Part shown: positions 15,889-24,097 of the stretch, piece by piece
How the letters are laid out: every line of letters begins with the position of its first letter
Position numbering within the stretch: position 1 is the first letter of the stretch
Source of the DNA: Pseudomonas reactans
Lineage (GTDB): Bacteria > Pseudomonadota > Gammaproteobacteria > Pseudomonadales > Pseudomonadaceae
NCBI RefSeq assembly: GCF_013385825.1
Contig: NZ_JACAPG010000004.1
Coordinates: 1 to 62,199, forward strand
Direction: 5' to 3'
DNA length: 62,199 bases
Program-made: the position numbers and the translations under genes
Notes under the pieces: model-generated
What the model was told of the DNA's origin: nothing
Database searches by the model: none
What the model saw: only the letters and a program-made list of their open reading frames with translations

Positions 15889-16595
15889 GAGCGGGTCACG
15901 CTGGCGGTGAATTGGTAGCCACCATTGCGCACCGTGCGAATCATCGCCGGGCGCTTGGTATCGAATTCCAGCTTGCGGCGCAGGCGGCTCACTTGCACGT
16001 CGATGCTGCGGTCGAACGCATCGTGACTGTGGCCGCGCGCCAAGTTCAGCAATTGCTCGCGACTGAGCACCCGTTGGGGGTGTTCGACAAACACCAGCAG
16101 CAGGTCGAACTCGCCGGATGACAATGGGATCATCACCTGATCGGGCGAGCGCAATTCGCGGCGCGTGAGGTCCAGTTGCCAGCCTGCAAAACGGATCAGC
16201 GGGCGCGCGGCATCGCCCAAGGGCGGCCGGTTCTCCCCCGCCCGGCGCAACACCGCACGCACTCGGGCCAGCAATTCACGCGCGTCGAAAGGCTTGCTCA
16301 GGTAATCATCGGCGCCCATTTCCAGGCCCACCACACGGTCACTGAGTTCGCCCATGGCGGTGAGCATGATCACCGGCGTGGCGTATTGCTGGCGCAAGCG
16401 CTGGCACAGCAACAGGCCGTTGTCGCCGGGGAGCATCAGGTCGAGGATGATCAGGTCGGCGGGCTGGCGCTCCATGGCCGCCCACAGCTCGATGCCACTG
16501 GCCACGGTCTCGACCGCATAGCCGTGTTGCAGGAAAAATTTCTTCAGGAGGGCGAGGACTTCAAGGTCATCGTCCACGATCAACAGGTTGCTCAC
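15885..16595 (-). CDS. OmpR/PhoB-family response regulator
   Basis: A 236-residue transcription factor with an N-terminal receiver (acidic pair in IVDDDLEV, phosphoacceptor Asp in LIILDLMLPGDNG, Lys in YLSKPFD) and a C-terminal winged helix (LSSGEFDLLLVFVEHPQRVLS to VRNGGYQF). It is the partner of the kinase at 14572-15888 through direct coupling. It is divergent from mlaA, so the 165-bp gap may contain an operator; none is obvious. Confidence 0.95.
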   Translation of the reverse strand: MSNLLIVDDDLEVLALLKKFFLQHGYAVETVASGIELWAAMERQPADLIILDLMLPGDNGLLLCQRLRQQYATPVIMLTAMGELSDRVVGLEMGADDYLSKPFDARELLARVRAVLRRAGENRPPLGDAARPLIRFAGWQLDLTRRELRSPDQVMIPLSSGEFDLLLVFVEHPQRVLSREQLLNLARGHSHDAFDRSIDVQVSRLRRKLEFDTKRPAMIRTVRNGGYQFTASVTRS

Positions 16596-16760
16596 CGACG
16601 GTCTTCACTGGGCTGGGACAAGGTGCCATCTAAAACCATTCGGCGCGGCGCGTCATATATTTCAACCGTGCAATAAAGCGTCAATGGCGCAATAAACCAG
16701 ACATCTTTGCGCAAGACGGCAGTGCCAGCATCGGCTTCCTTTTTGCAGAGGCCGTCCCCC

Positions 16761-17549
16761 ATGCGCTCGCTGACCTACCCCCAACATCTGGCCCGCCAGG
16801 CCGTGCTGTTGCTGACTGTGTCCTACCTGACGGGCTGTGCGAGCCCGGCGCCCGTAACGCCCACCACGCAGTGCGCACAGGTGAACTACCCGGTGTATGA
16901 CCCGGCGGAGCCGGTCAACCGTGGGGTGTTTGCATTCAACCGTGCGGTGGACGACTACGCCCTCGCCCCTGTGGCCCGTGGTTACCGTTACCTGCCGGAT
17001 TTTTTCCAGCAGGGTGTGCATAACTTCGCGAGCAACTTCAGCGAGCCAAAGGTGTTTATCAACGACCTGCTGCAAGGCAACCCCCGGCGCTCGGTCAATA
17101 CCCTAGGGCGTTTCGCAGTGAACACGACGGTGGGCGTGGTGGGGCTGTTCGACGTGTCCGACAGCCTGGGCATCCCGCGCCACACCGCTGACTTCGGCCA
17201 GACATTCGGTGTGTGGGGCATGGGTAACGGCCCGATCGTCGAATTGCCATTGCTGGGCACCAGCAACAGCCGGGACGCTGCGGGCAAGGTCTTGAGCTTC
17301 CTGGTTTCGCCACTGGGGGACAGCGACACGGTGCAGACCCTGGGCACCGTCAGCCTGGTCGGCGGTACGGTCGATACACGGGCGTCATTGTTGCCGCTCA
17401 CCGACAGCCTGCAGAAACTGCCGGATTACTACAGCGCATTGCGTAATGTGGTGGCGGACAATCGCGCGGCGTTTGTGCGGGAGGGCAAGCAAGGCGCTAC
17501 CTCTCCCGGTCTAGACAGTTGCGCGAACAGCGCCTCGGATGACTTCTGA
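16761..17549 (+). CDS. mlaA: Outer-membrane lipid asymmetry lipoprotein MlaA (VacJ)
   Basis: A 262-residue outer-membrane lipoprotein that removes misplaced phospholipids from the outer leaflet and passes them to the MlaC carrier. The lipobox is LTGCAS; the MlaA domain spans YDPAEPVNRGVFAFNR to LPDYYSALR. The remaining mla genes are not nearby, as usual for mlaA in Pseudomonas. The start at 16761 directly precedes the signal; an upstream in-frame ATG would put 18 extra residues before it. A divergent two-component system borders it, which may or may not regulate it. Confidence 0.94.
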   Translation: MRSLTYPQHLARQAVLLLTVSYLTGCASPAPVTPTTQCAQVNYPVYDPAEPVNRGVFAFNRAVDDYALAPVARGYRYLPDFFQQGVHNFASNFSEPKVFINDLLQGNPRRSVNTLGRFAVNTTVGVVGLFDVSDSLGIPRHTADFGQTFGVWGMGNGPIVELPLLGTSNSRDAAGKVLSFLVSPLGDSDTVQTLGTVSLVGGTVDTRASLLPLTDSLQKLPDYYSALRNVVADNRAAFVREGKQGATSPGLDSCANSASDDF

Positions 17550-17627
17550 AAGCGCCAGCCACCCTCTGGTCATATCTTGCAGCAGCGCGTTTATAGCTGA
17601 CCCGTTTCGTCCTCTATAAGTTTGGCC

Positions 17628-17653
17628 TCACTTCGCTCCAACAGGCGAAGTGA
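17628..17653 (+). other. Hairpin in the leader of a small ORF
   Basis: TCACTTCGC and GCGAAGTGA form a perfect 9-bp stem with an 8-nt loop, ending 14 bp before the AAGGAA of the next ORF. No T-tract follows, so it is a leader structure and not a classic terminator; it could also be a factor-assisted end for mlaA. Confidence 0.5.
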
Positions 17654-17680
17654 CCCTCTACTCACTAGAAGGAAACATTC

Positions 17681-17887
17681 ATGCTTGGCGCAATCAATCA
17701 CTCACTGGGCAGCTTTCAATACCCTCCCCTGCAGCAGGATGATGCAGAGCCCCAGCGCAGGAAGCGCAGCATTGAAGCAACACATACGCAACAGAGCGCT
17801 GCTGATCCTGAAGGCTCGGCCGTCAATGATCGGCGCCGTAAGACCGGAGGTGGGCTAGACAGCCTCGGTAGAGGCAATCTGCTTTAA
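17681..17887 (+). CDS. Small hydrophilic hypothetical protein
   Basis: A 68-residue basic, polar protein (MLGAINHSLG at the start, RRRKTGGGLDSLGRGN near the end) with a good ribosome-binding site (AGAAGGAAAC) at proper spacing. No hydrophobic segment or known motif. Two stem-loops flank it closely (17628-17653 and 17898-17923), as for an independent short transcript. No similarity that I recognise; coding status rests on the ribosome-binding site and context. Confidence 0.5.
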   Translation: MLGAINHSLGSFQYPPLQQDDAEPQRRKRSIEATHTQQSAADPEGSAVNDRRRKTGGGLDSLGRGNLL

Positions 17888-17897
17888 ACCGCATTAG

Positions 17898-17923
17898 ACG
17901 AAGGGCAGTGCACGGCCCTTCGT
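17898..17923 (+). terminator. Stem-loop after the small ORF
   Basis: ACGAAGGGC / GCCCTTCGT pair perfectly (9 bp, 8-nt loop), 11 bp after the stop codon at 17887. A T-tract is missing, so termination strength is uncertain. Confidence 0.5.
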
Positions 17924-17952
17924 ACTCTGCCTTAACAAAATCATGACATTCA

Positions 17953-17980
17953 CTGGATTAATCTTGCGGGTTAAATCCAG
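17953..17980. promoter_or_regulatory. Inverted repeat ahead of the PhoD-like phosphatase
   Basis: CTGGATT (17953-17959) and AATCCAG (17974-17980) form a 7-bp dyad, 18 bp before the start at 17999. It could be an operator or an RNA hairpin; it does not resemble a Pho box. Confidence 0.3.
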
Positions 17981-17998
17981 TCTGGAAATCTTGCCTGC

Positions 17999-19888
17999 AT
18001 GCCTCTCACTCACACACTGCCCGCCGTACTGGCTGGACCACTGCTGCGACGCCTCGAACCACGGCGCCTGGTGTTGTGGCTGGTGGGGAGTCAAGCACTG
18101 GCATTGACCCTGAGGCTCCATCTACCCGCCCGAATCCTGGAAGTCCCCCTTGACCACTGTCAGGTCGTACCGGTGGGGTGCCACGCGTTTATCCACCTGA
18201 TCGATGTGACACTGGACAACGCACTGCCCCTGGACGTGGAAATCAGCTACGACCTGCTGTTCGACAACACCAGCATCGCCGACTGGGCACCGCACCTGCT
18301 GTACGCCAACGCCCAGTTCCCGAGCTTCGTGCTGCACAGCCGCATCCATCAATTGGTTCACGGCTCATGCCGCAAACCCCATCACAGCGCCGACGAGGGT
18401 CTTTTGTGTGTCGATCGCCTGCTGGCCGATGCCCAAACGCCTGCCGACCGCCCGGCGCTGTTGATGATGAGCGGCGACCAAGTCTACGCCGACGATGTCG
18501 CTGGGCCGATGCTGCGGGCAATCCATGCATTGATTGCACGCCTGGGTTTATTCGATGAATACCTGGAGGGCGCTGTGGTAGATGACAGCGCCAGCCTCTA
18601 TGGACATAGCGCCAGTTATTACCATCGCGCCGACCTGCTACCGGCGTTGGACAGCAACGAAACCCTGCGCGAACGCTTCTTTGGCGGTGTGAAAAAACCA
18701 ATTTTTACCAGCAGCACCGCCGACAACCACCTGGTGACTTTCGCCGAAGTCATCGCAATGTATTTGCTGGTGTGGTCGCCGACGCCCTGGACGCTGATCG
18801 CGCCTCAGCCTCCGCACCTGAACGCAGAACGACAGCAGCGTTACGCCCGTGAACAGATCCAGATCGACCGATTCCGCGACGGCCTGCCAGGCGTCGCACG
18901 GGTCTTTGCGCACCTATCCACCTTGATGATCTTTGATGATCACGACATCACTGATGACTGGAACCTCAGTGCCCAGTGGGAAGAAACCGCCTACGGCCAC
19001 CCCTTTTCGAAGCGCATCATCGGCAACGCCCTGTTGGCCTACTTGTTGTGCCAAGGTTGGGGCAACCAACCGGACGTATTTGCTGAACTGATCAACCAGA
19101 CCCAAGCGCTCACTGCTCAGCCGCAAGCCAACCATCTTGACGCCACCGCGCAGGATGAACTGCTCGAAACACTGCTGAAATTTCAACGCTGGCACTACGT
19201 ACTGCCCACCAACCCTGCCCTGGTAGTGCTCGACACCCGCACCCGGCGCTGGCGCAGCGAGTTCACCCTCAAGCAACCCTCCGGCCTGCTGGACTGGGAA
19301 GCCTTGAGCGAACTGCAACAGGAACTGCTGGACCACCCCTCGGCCATCATCGTCTCACCCGCGCCGATCTTTGGCGTCAAGCTGATCGAGACGGTGCAGA
19401 AAGTCTTCAGCTGGTGCGGCCACCCCTTGCTCGTCGATGCGGAAAACTGGATGGCCCATCGTGGCGCCGCCCAAGTTATCCTCAATATCTTCCGCCACTC
19501 GCGCACGCCGGGTAACTACGTGATCCTCTCCGGTGACGTGCACTACTCGTTCGTCTACGAAGTGCTGATCCGCCATCGCAACGCCGGCCCCAGGATCTGG
19601 CAGATCACCAGCAGCGGTATCAAGAACGAATTCCCACCACGCTTACTGGAGTGGTTCGACCGCCTCAACCGCTGGCTCTACTCACCCCGTTCGCCCCTAA
19701 ATTGGTTTACGCGCCGCCGTACCATGCAGGTGGTGCCACATATTCCTGAGCATGCCGAAGCCGGTGAGCGGCTATGGAATTCGGCGGGGATTGGCCAGGT
19801 GTTTTTCAATGAGCGAGGTCAGCCTGAAGCGATTTACCAACACAATGCGGATGGGAAGGTGCCGACGAGGATGGTGGCGCCAAAGTAA
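17999..19888 (+). CDS. PhoD-like metallophosphatase
   Basis: A 629-residue protein of the PhoD-like alkaline phosphatase superfamily. The metal-binding motifs appear in order: HGSCRKPHH (about 121), MSGDQVYADD (about 158), FDDHDITDDWN (about 312) and ILSGDVHYSFVYE (about 514). An N-terminal all-beta region of about 110 residues precedes the catalytic domain, as in cytosolic PhoD-like proteins of proteobacteria. No Tat or Sec signal is evident, unlike Bacillus PhoD, so it is probably cytoplasmic. The substrate is not known. It is monocistronic. Confidence 0.88.
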   Translation: MPLTHTLPAVLAGPLLRRLEPRRLVLWLVGSQALALTLRLHLPARILEVPLDHCQVVPVGCHAFIHLIDVTLDNALPLDVEISYDLLFDNTSIADWAPHLLYANAQFPSFVLHSRIHQLVHGSCRKPHHSADEGLLCVDRLLADAQTPADRPALLMMSGDQVYADDVAGPMLRAIHALIARLGLFDEYLEGAVVDDSASLYGHSASYYHRADLLPALDSNETLRERFFGGVKKPIFTSSTADNHLVTFAEVIAMYLLVWSPTPWTLIAPQPPHLNAERQQRYAREQIQIDRFRDGLPGVARVFAHLSTLMIFDDHDITDDWNLSAQWEETAYGHPFSKRIIGNALLAYLLCQGWGNQPDVFAELINQTQALTAQPQANHLDATAQDELLETLLKFQRWHYVLPTNPALVVLDTRTRRWRSEFTLKQPSGLLDWEALSELQQELLDHPSAIIVSPAPIFGVKLIETVQKVFSWCGHPLLVDAENWMAHRGAAQVILNIFRHSRTPGNYVILSGDVHYSFVYEVLIRHRNAGPRIWQITSSGIKNEFPPRLLEWFDRLNRWLYSPRSPLNWFTRRRTMQVVPHIPEHAEAGERLWNSAGIGQVFFNERGQPEAIYQHNADGKVPTRMVAPK

Positions 19889-20080
19889 ACTTTCCCACGG
19901 GCATAAAACCGAGTTCATACCAAACTATCAGGGATGTCCCAATCAGATGTTTTAACTGAATTTTCCTGAATAAATTCAGTTCCTTAACCCACCAAAAAAA
20001 GTGCCAGGCTCTGACCATTCTTCGCGATAAGTCTCTTCAATCGCCGATGGTCACATGAACCTTTTTTGGTACACTCGCCC

Positions 20081-20422
20081 GTGAACAATATACATCTCGT
20101 GTTGAACGTAGTTTTTTATCGAACCGAGGCTGGTAATGAGCCCGTCCGTGAGTGGCTGATGGATCTACCAAAGGAAGCAAGAAAACTCATCGGGATAGAC
20201 ATCAAGTCCGTCCAATATGGGTGGCCACAGGGGATGCCTCTGGTTCGAAAGCTTGAACACCGGCTTTGGGAAATAAGAGTCGACCTTGGAAAAGGTATCG
20301 CACGGGTCATTTTTACGCTGGTTGATTGCGAGATGGTACTGCTACACGGCTTCATCAAAAAAAGCCAGAAAACGCCTTTGGTAGAGATGGACACCGCACG
20401 ACGTCGCAAAGGCAACCTATGA
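20081..20422 (+). CDS. RelE/HigB-type toxin (phage Gp49-like)
   Basis: About 113 residues of the phage-derived Gp49-like/HigB family: NEPVREWLMDLPKEARKLIG, LVRKLEHRLWEIRVDLGKGIARVIFT, and a C-terminal LLHGFIKKSQKTPLVEM. Such proteins are usually mRNA-cleaving toxins of type II modules. The start is uncertain: GTG at 20081 is used, but GTG at 20099 or TTG at 20102 are equally possible and none has a clear ribosome-binding site. The antitoxin follows after 10 bp, giving the toxin-first order of higBA loci. Confidence 0.85.
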   Translation: MNNIHLVLNVVFYRTEAGNEPVREWLMDLPKEARKLIGIDIKSVQYGWPQGMPLVRKLEHRLWEIRVDLGKGIARVIFTLVDCEMVLLHGFIKKSQKTPLVEMDTARRRKGNL

Positions 20423-20432
20423 GGTTTTTTCC

Positions 20433-20741
20433 ATGAACAAGCATATCGGTTCAAATTTCGATGAGTTCCTCAAAGATGAAGGGCTCATTGAAGAGGTATC
20501 TGCCGGTGCATTAAAGCGCGTTATCGCCTGGCAATTAGTCGAAGCAATGAAGTCCCAGAAAGTCAGTAAAAAAGCACTGGCTGAGCGCATGCATACCAGC
20601 CGCACCGCAGTGGACCGGGCATTGGATCAGAACGATGCTGGTATGACGCTCGCCACATTGGCCAGTGCGGCAAGGGCACTGGGCCAGCGAGTTGAAGTTC
20701 GGCTTGTACCTGATCCAGACGCAAGCCCTTCGTTCACCTGA
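20433..20741 (+). CDS. HTH-type antitoxin (HigA/XRE-like)
   Basis: A 102-residue DNA-binding protein. The helix-turn-helix is KKALAERMHTSRTAVDRALD, with a hydrophobic C-terminal helix (LATLASAARALGQRVEVRLV). It follows the toxin gene by 10 bp and should neutralise it and repress the pair. No palindrome clear enough to name as the operator was found upstream of the toxin. Confidence 0.87.
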   Translation: MNKHIGSNFDEFLKDEGLIEEVSAGALKRVIAWQLVEAMKSQKVSKKALAERMHTSRTAVDRALDQNDAGMTLATLASAARALGQRVEVRLVPDPDASPSFT

Positions 20742-20915
20742 ACCACTCTCCATCAAACGATCAAAATAGAGTAATGGCAATCCGCCTTCCTCCTTAAGCC
20801 GTACATCTGCCCTATTCAAAGCCTCCAGCCCGCGTTGTACAGTAGCCCCAGCCACGGAGTATCGGCGACAACCAAGGCGGGCTTCAGACGCCTGCCTACG
20901 CAAGGAAATGCGCAG

Positions 20916-21929
20916 ATGAACGAGACCTCCGACAATAATCCGTTAAAGCAGGATTTCTCTCACTTCAACGCCGACATGCTGCACACCGTCCTGGAGCTGG
21001 TCAGTGACGGAATCTGGGATTGGAACGCCAATACCGGGTTCGTCTACCGCAACCCAGGCTGGTACGAAATGCTGGGCTATCATCGCCATGCACTGGAGAA
21101 CAGCGTATTCACTTGGGAGAACGTGATCCACCCGGATGACTACCCCCAGGTGATGAAAGTGTTCGACGACTACATCCACCGTCGCGCCCCTCACTACCAG
21201 GCCGAGTATCGTTGCCGCAAAAAGGATGACAGCTACCTGTGGATCGAAGACCGCGGCTACGTGATTGCGCGCAATGAGGATGGCTCGGTGGCGCGCATGG
21301 TGGGCGCCCACCGCGATATTCATCTAAGGAAATGCTCCGTCGAACAGTTGGAACGGCGCAATCAATCCCTTGAAGCGCTGGTGGCCGAACGCACCCGCGA
21401 GCTGTCACGAGTCAATCAACAGTTGCAACTGCAGTTGGATGAAAACCGCGCCTTGGCCGAAAGGGATGCCCTGACTCTGGTCGCCAATCGCTACCGCCTG
21501 GAAAAAGTGTTGCTGGAAGAGTGCGACCGCGCCCAGCGCTTTCGCCTGCCGCTGGCGCTGATCGCCATGGACATCGATGATTTCAAGTCGATCAATGATC
21601 GATACGGTCACGGTGTGGGCGATCAGACGCTGGTGCAGGTGGTTGAATGCCTGCAAAGCTGTATTCGCCCAGGTGACCTGTTGGCTCGATGGGGTGGCGA
21701 TGAGTTTGTGCTGATCCTGCCGAAAACCTCGGTGGAAATCGCAAAAACAATGGCGGCGAGTATCCGTCTGAAGTTGAAGAACAGCCCGCACCGGGATGAC
21801 TTCAAGGTCACCCTGAGCCTGGGCGTGGCCGAGCGTCAAACGGAGGAGGCCCCCGCCGCCTTGCTTGCGCGCGCCGATCAGGCGTTGTATCGCGCCAAGG
21901 CAGCGGGAAAGGATGGGGTGTCCGAATAA
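20916..21929 (+). CDS. PAS-sensor diguanylate cyclase
   Basis: A 338-residue cytoplasmic enzyme that makes cyclic di-GMP. One PAS domain (about 25-145, WDWNANTGFVYRNPGWYEML with PAC motif LWIEDRGYVI) is joined by a coiled coil (about 150-190, EALVAERTRELSRVNQQL) to a GGDEF domain. The active site reads RWGGDEF and is intact; an inhibitory I-site RPGD lies five residues before it, so product feedback is expected. The ATG at 20916 has AAGGAA ahead and is preferred over an upstream frame extension. It is monocistronic; the PAS ligand is unknown. Confidence 0.94.
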   Translation: MNETSDNNPLKQDFSHFNADMLHTVLELVSDGIWDWNANTGFVYRNPGWYEMLGYHRHALENSVFTWENVIHPDDYPQVMKVFDDYIHRRAPHYQAEYRCRKKDDSYLWIEDRGYVIARNEDGSVARMVGAHRDIHLRKCSVEQLERRNQSLEALVAERTRELSRVNQQLQLQLDENRALAERDALTLVANRYRLEKVLLEECDRAQRFRLPLALIAMDIDDFKSINDRYGHGVGDQTLVQVVECLQSCIRPGDLLARWGGDEFVLILPKTSVEIAKTMAASIRLKLKNSPHRDDFKVTLSLGVAERQTEEAPAALLARADQALYRAKAAGKDGVSE

Positions 21930-21941
21930 CACCCCAGTGTG

Positions 21942-22970
21942 TCAGCGAACCGGCGGTGCGTACTGGATGCCGCCGTTGTTCCACAGCGCGTTGAGCCCGC
22001 GCTTGATCTTCAACACGCTGCCCTGGCCTATGTTGCGTTCAAACACTTCACCGTAGTTACCCACCTGCTTGACGATCTGCACTACCCAATCCTTGCGCAG
22101 CTTCAGGTCCTTGCCGTATTCGCCGTCCGTTCCCAGCAACCGCGCGACGTCCGGGTTCTTGGTGGTTTTGGCCTGCTCTTCGACGTTCTGCGAGGTGATG
22201 CCCATTTCCTCGGCGTTGAGCATCGCGAACAGGGTCCATTTGACGATGCTGAACCACTCGTCATCACCCTTGCGCACCAACGGCCCCAGCGGTTCCTTGG
22301 AGATCACTTCCGGCAACACCACGAACTCGTCCGGATGAGCCATCTTGATGCGCTGGGCGTACAGGCCCGACTGATCGGTGGTCAGCACGTCGCAACGCCC
22401 GGCTTCCAGGCCCTTGGCGCTTTCGTCGGCGGTGTCGAAGGTAATCGGCGTGTATTTCATGCCATGGGTGCGGAAGTAGTCCGAGACATTCAACTCGGTG
22501 GTGGTGCCGGCCTGGATGCACACCGTCGCGCCGTCCAGTTGCTTGGCTGCGGTGACGCCCAGTTTGTTGTTCACCAGGAAGCCAATGCCGTCGTAGTAGG
22601 TAACGCCGGTGAACACCAGGCCCATGCCCGAATCACGGGAACTGGTCCAGGTGGTGTTGCGTGAGATCAGGTCGATTTCACCGGATTGCAGCGCGGTGAA
22701 GCGTTCCTTGGCGGTCAACTGGGTGAACTTCACTTTTGATGCGTCACCGAATACCGCAGCCGCCACGGCGTGGCACACATCCACGTCGATACCGGTCATC
22801 TTGCCCTTGCTGTCTGGTACGCCGAAGCCCGGCAGCCCGTCACTGACACCGCACTGGATAAAGCCTTTTTTCTGGATGGCGTCCAGGGTCGTGCCCGCCT
22901 GGGCGGTGCTCGCCAAGCCCAGCACGGCGGTGGCACCGATGGCGGCCAAAGTAGTTTTGAATGGGTTCAT
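21942..22970 (-). CDS. Amino-acid ABC transporter periplasmic binding protein
   Basis: A 342-residue secreted protein of the AapJ-like, family 3 solute-binding group. A Sec signal ends at STAQAGTTLD. Family blocks are GFIQCGVSDGLPGFGVPD, GIDVDVCHAVAAAVFGD and EIDLISRNTTWTSSRD. No permease or ATPase gene adjoins it, so this is an orphan binding protein that must use a distant transporter or act as a sensor component. The divergent LysR gene and the aminotransferase beyond it suggest a small amino-acid use locus. Confidence 0.92.
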   Translation of the reverse strand: MNPFKTTLAAIGATAVLGLASTAQAGTTLDAIQKKGFIQCGVSDGLPGFGVPDSKGKMTGIDVDVCHAVAAAVFGDASKVKFTQLTAKERFTALQSGEIDLISRNTTWTSSRDSGMGLVFTGVTYYDGIGFLVNNKLGVTAAKQLDGATVCIQAGTTTELNVSDYFRTHGMKYTPITFDTADESAKGLEAGRCDVLTTDQSGLYAQRIKMAHPDEFVVLPEVISKEPLGPLVRKGDDEWFSIVKWTLFAMLNAEEMGITSQNVEEQAKTTKNPDVARLLGTDGEYGKDLKLRKDWVVQIVKQVGNYGEVFERNIGQGSVLKIKRGLNALWNNGGIQYAPPVR

Positions 22971-23026
22971 GCAAGGCGCTCCCTGTCATTCCTTATTATT
23001 CGGCGCCCCACAGCCCGCGCCGGTTT

Positions 23027-23046
23027 ATAGTGCTGCCGGGCAGTAT
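23027..23046. promoter_or_regulatory. Imperfect dyad between divergent binding-protein and LysR genes
   Basis: ATAGTGCTGCCGGGCAGTAT has outer ATA/TAT and inner TGC/GCA symmetry and lies in the 144-bp divergent gap. LysR proteins usually bind such T-N11-A type dyads between themselves and a divergent target, so it is a candidate site. Confidence 0.35.
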
Positions 23047-23114
23047 CAACGGCTTTGCGCCGCTGCCACAAACGACCTTTAGGCAAAGGCTCCTTCCGAT
23101 TTGGAATGAACTGC

Positions 23115-24014
23115 ATGATTTCAAAACGCTTGACCCCTTCGATGACCGCCCTGCAATGCTTCGAAGCCGCCGCCCGCCATTTGAGTTTCACTCGCGCCGC
23201 CGAAGAGCTGCACCTGACCCAGAGTGCGGTGAGCAAGCAGGTGGCGCAGCTGGAAGAGATGCTTTGCCACAACCTGTTCGAACGGGTGCGTCAGCGCCTG
23301 TATCTGTCGCCGGCGGGCTCGTTGTACCTGGCCGAAGTGCACAAGATCCTCACCCAGGTGGACATCTCCAGCCGTTACATCCTCACCTACGGCGGCGAGA
23401 CTGAAGTGCTGCGCATCGCCACCCAGCCGACCTTCGGTGACCGCTGGCTGGTGCCCAAGCTCAAGGATTTCGCGGCGAAACATCCGAATATCCATCTGGA
23501 CGTGCGCAACGAGCTGGAGCCTTTCGACGTATTGCAGGCCAAGGCCGATATCGCATTTTTCTTCGGCCAGGGCTCATGGCCGGGGGCGACCTGCATCGAG
23601 CTGTTCCGTGAGGCCGTGGTGCCGGTGTGTGCGCCAGGATTCGTCGCCGAAGGCAGCGATGCGTCGTCGCGCCACACCTTGCTGCAATGCACCTCGCGTC
23701 CGGAAGCCTGGCACGAATGGTTCCTGGAACAGGGCCTGCACTCGCAAAACAGCTACCACGGCCCGCGTTTCGACACGTTCTACATGTGCATCCGCGCGGC
23801 GCAGTCGGGCTACGGCGTGGCGCTGGTGCCGCAGTATCTGGTGGCGGATGAGCTCGCCCAGGGCAGCCTGATGATTCCCTGGAACTATGCGATGCCCAGC
23901 AGTGGCGCGCACTTCATCGCCCATGCCGAACATGCCGGCGAGATTCCCAAAGTGAAAGCCTTCCTCAACTGGATGGTGGAGTACGTCGGCACACATCCCG
24001 ACTTTCAGTCATGA
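23115..24014 (+). CDS. LysR-family regulator (GcvA-like)
   Basis: A 299-residue regulator. The N-terminal winged HTH is LSFTRAAEELHLTQSAVSKQ; the rest is a type 2 periplasmic-binding fold effector domain resembling GcvA/TrpI. The start at 23115 (ISKRLTPSMTALQ) gives the usual family N-terminus; the ribosome-binding site is poor. It is divergent from the amino-acid binding protein and precedes a GABA-type aminotransferase, so it probably controls one or both. Confidence 0.92.
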   Translation: MISKRLTPSMTALQCFEAAARHLSFTRAAEELHLTQSAVSKQVAQLEEMLCHNLFERVRQRLYLSPAGSLYLAEVHKILTQVDISSRYILTYGGETEVLRIATQPTFGDRWLVPKLKDFAAKHPNIHLDVRNELEPFDVLQAKADIAFFFGQGSWPGATCIELFREAVVPVCAPGFVAEGSDASSRHTLLQCTSRPEAWHEWFLEQGLHSQNSYHGPRFDTFYMCIRAAQSGYGVALVPQYLVADELAQGSLMIPWNYAMPSSGAHFIAHAEHAGEIPKVKAFLNWMVEYVGTHPDFQS

Positions 24015-24097
24015 CCCGGCGACTTTATTTCGTTTGCGGCAAAGGCGGGTGCCCGGCTTAGATAAAAACAAGCCCGTCACTGCCGAGTCCCCGATTC

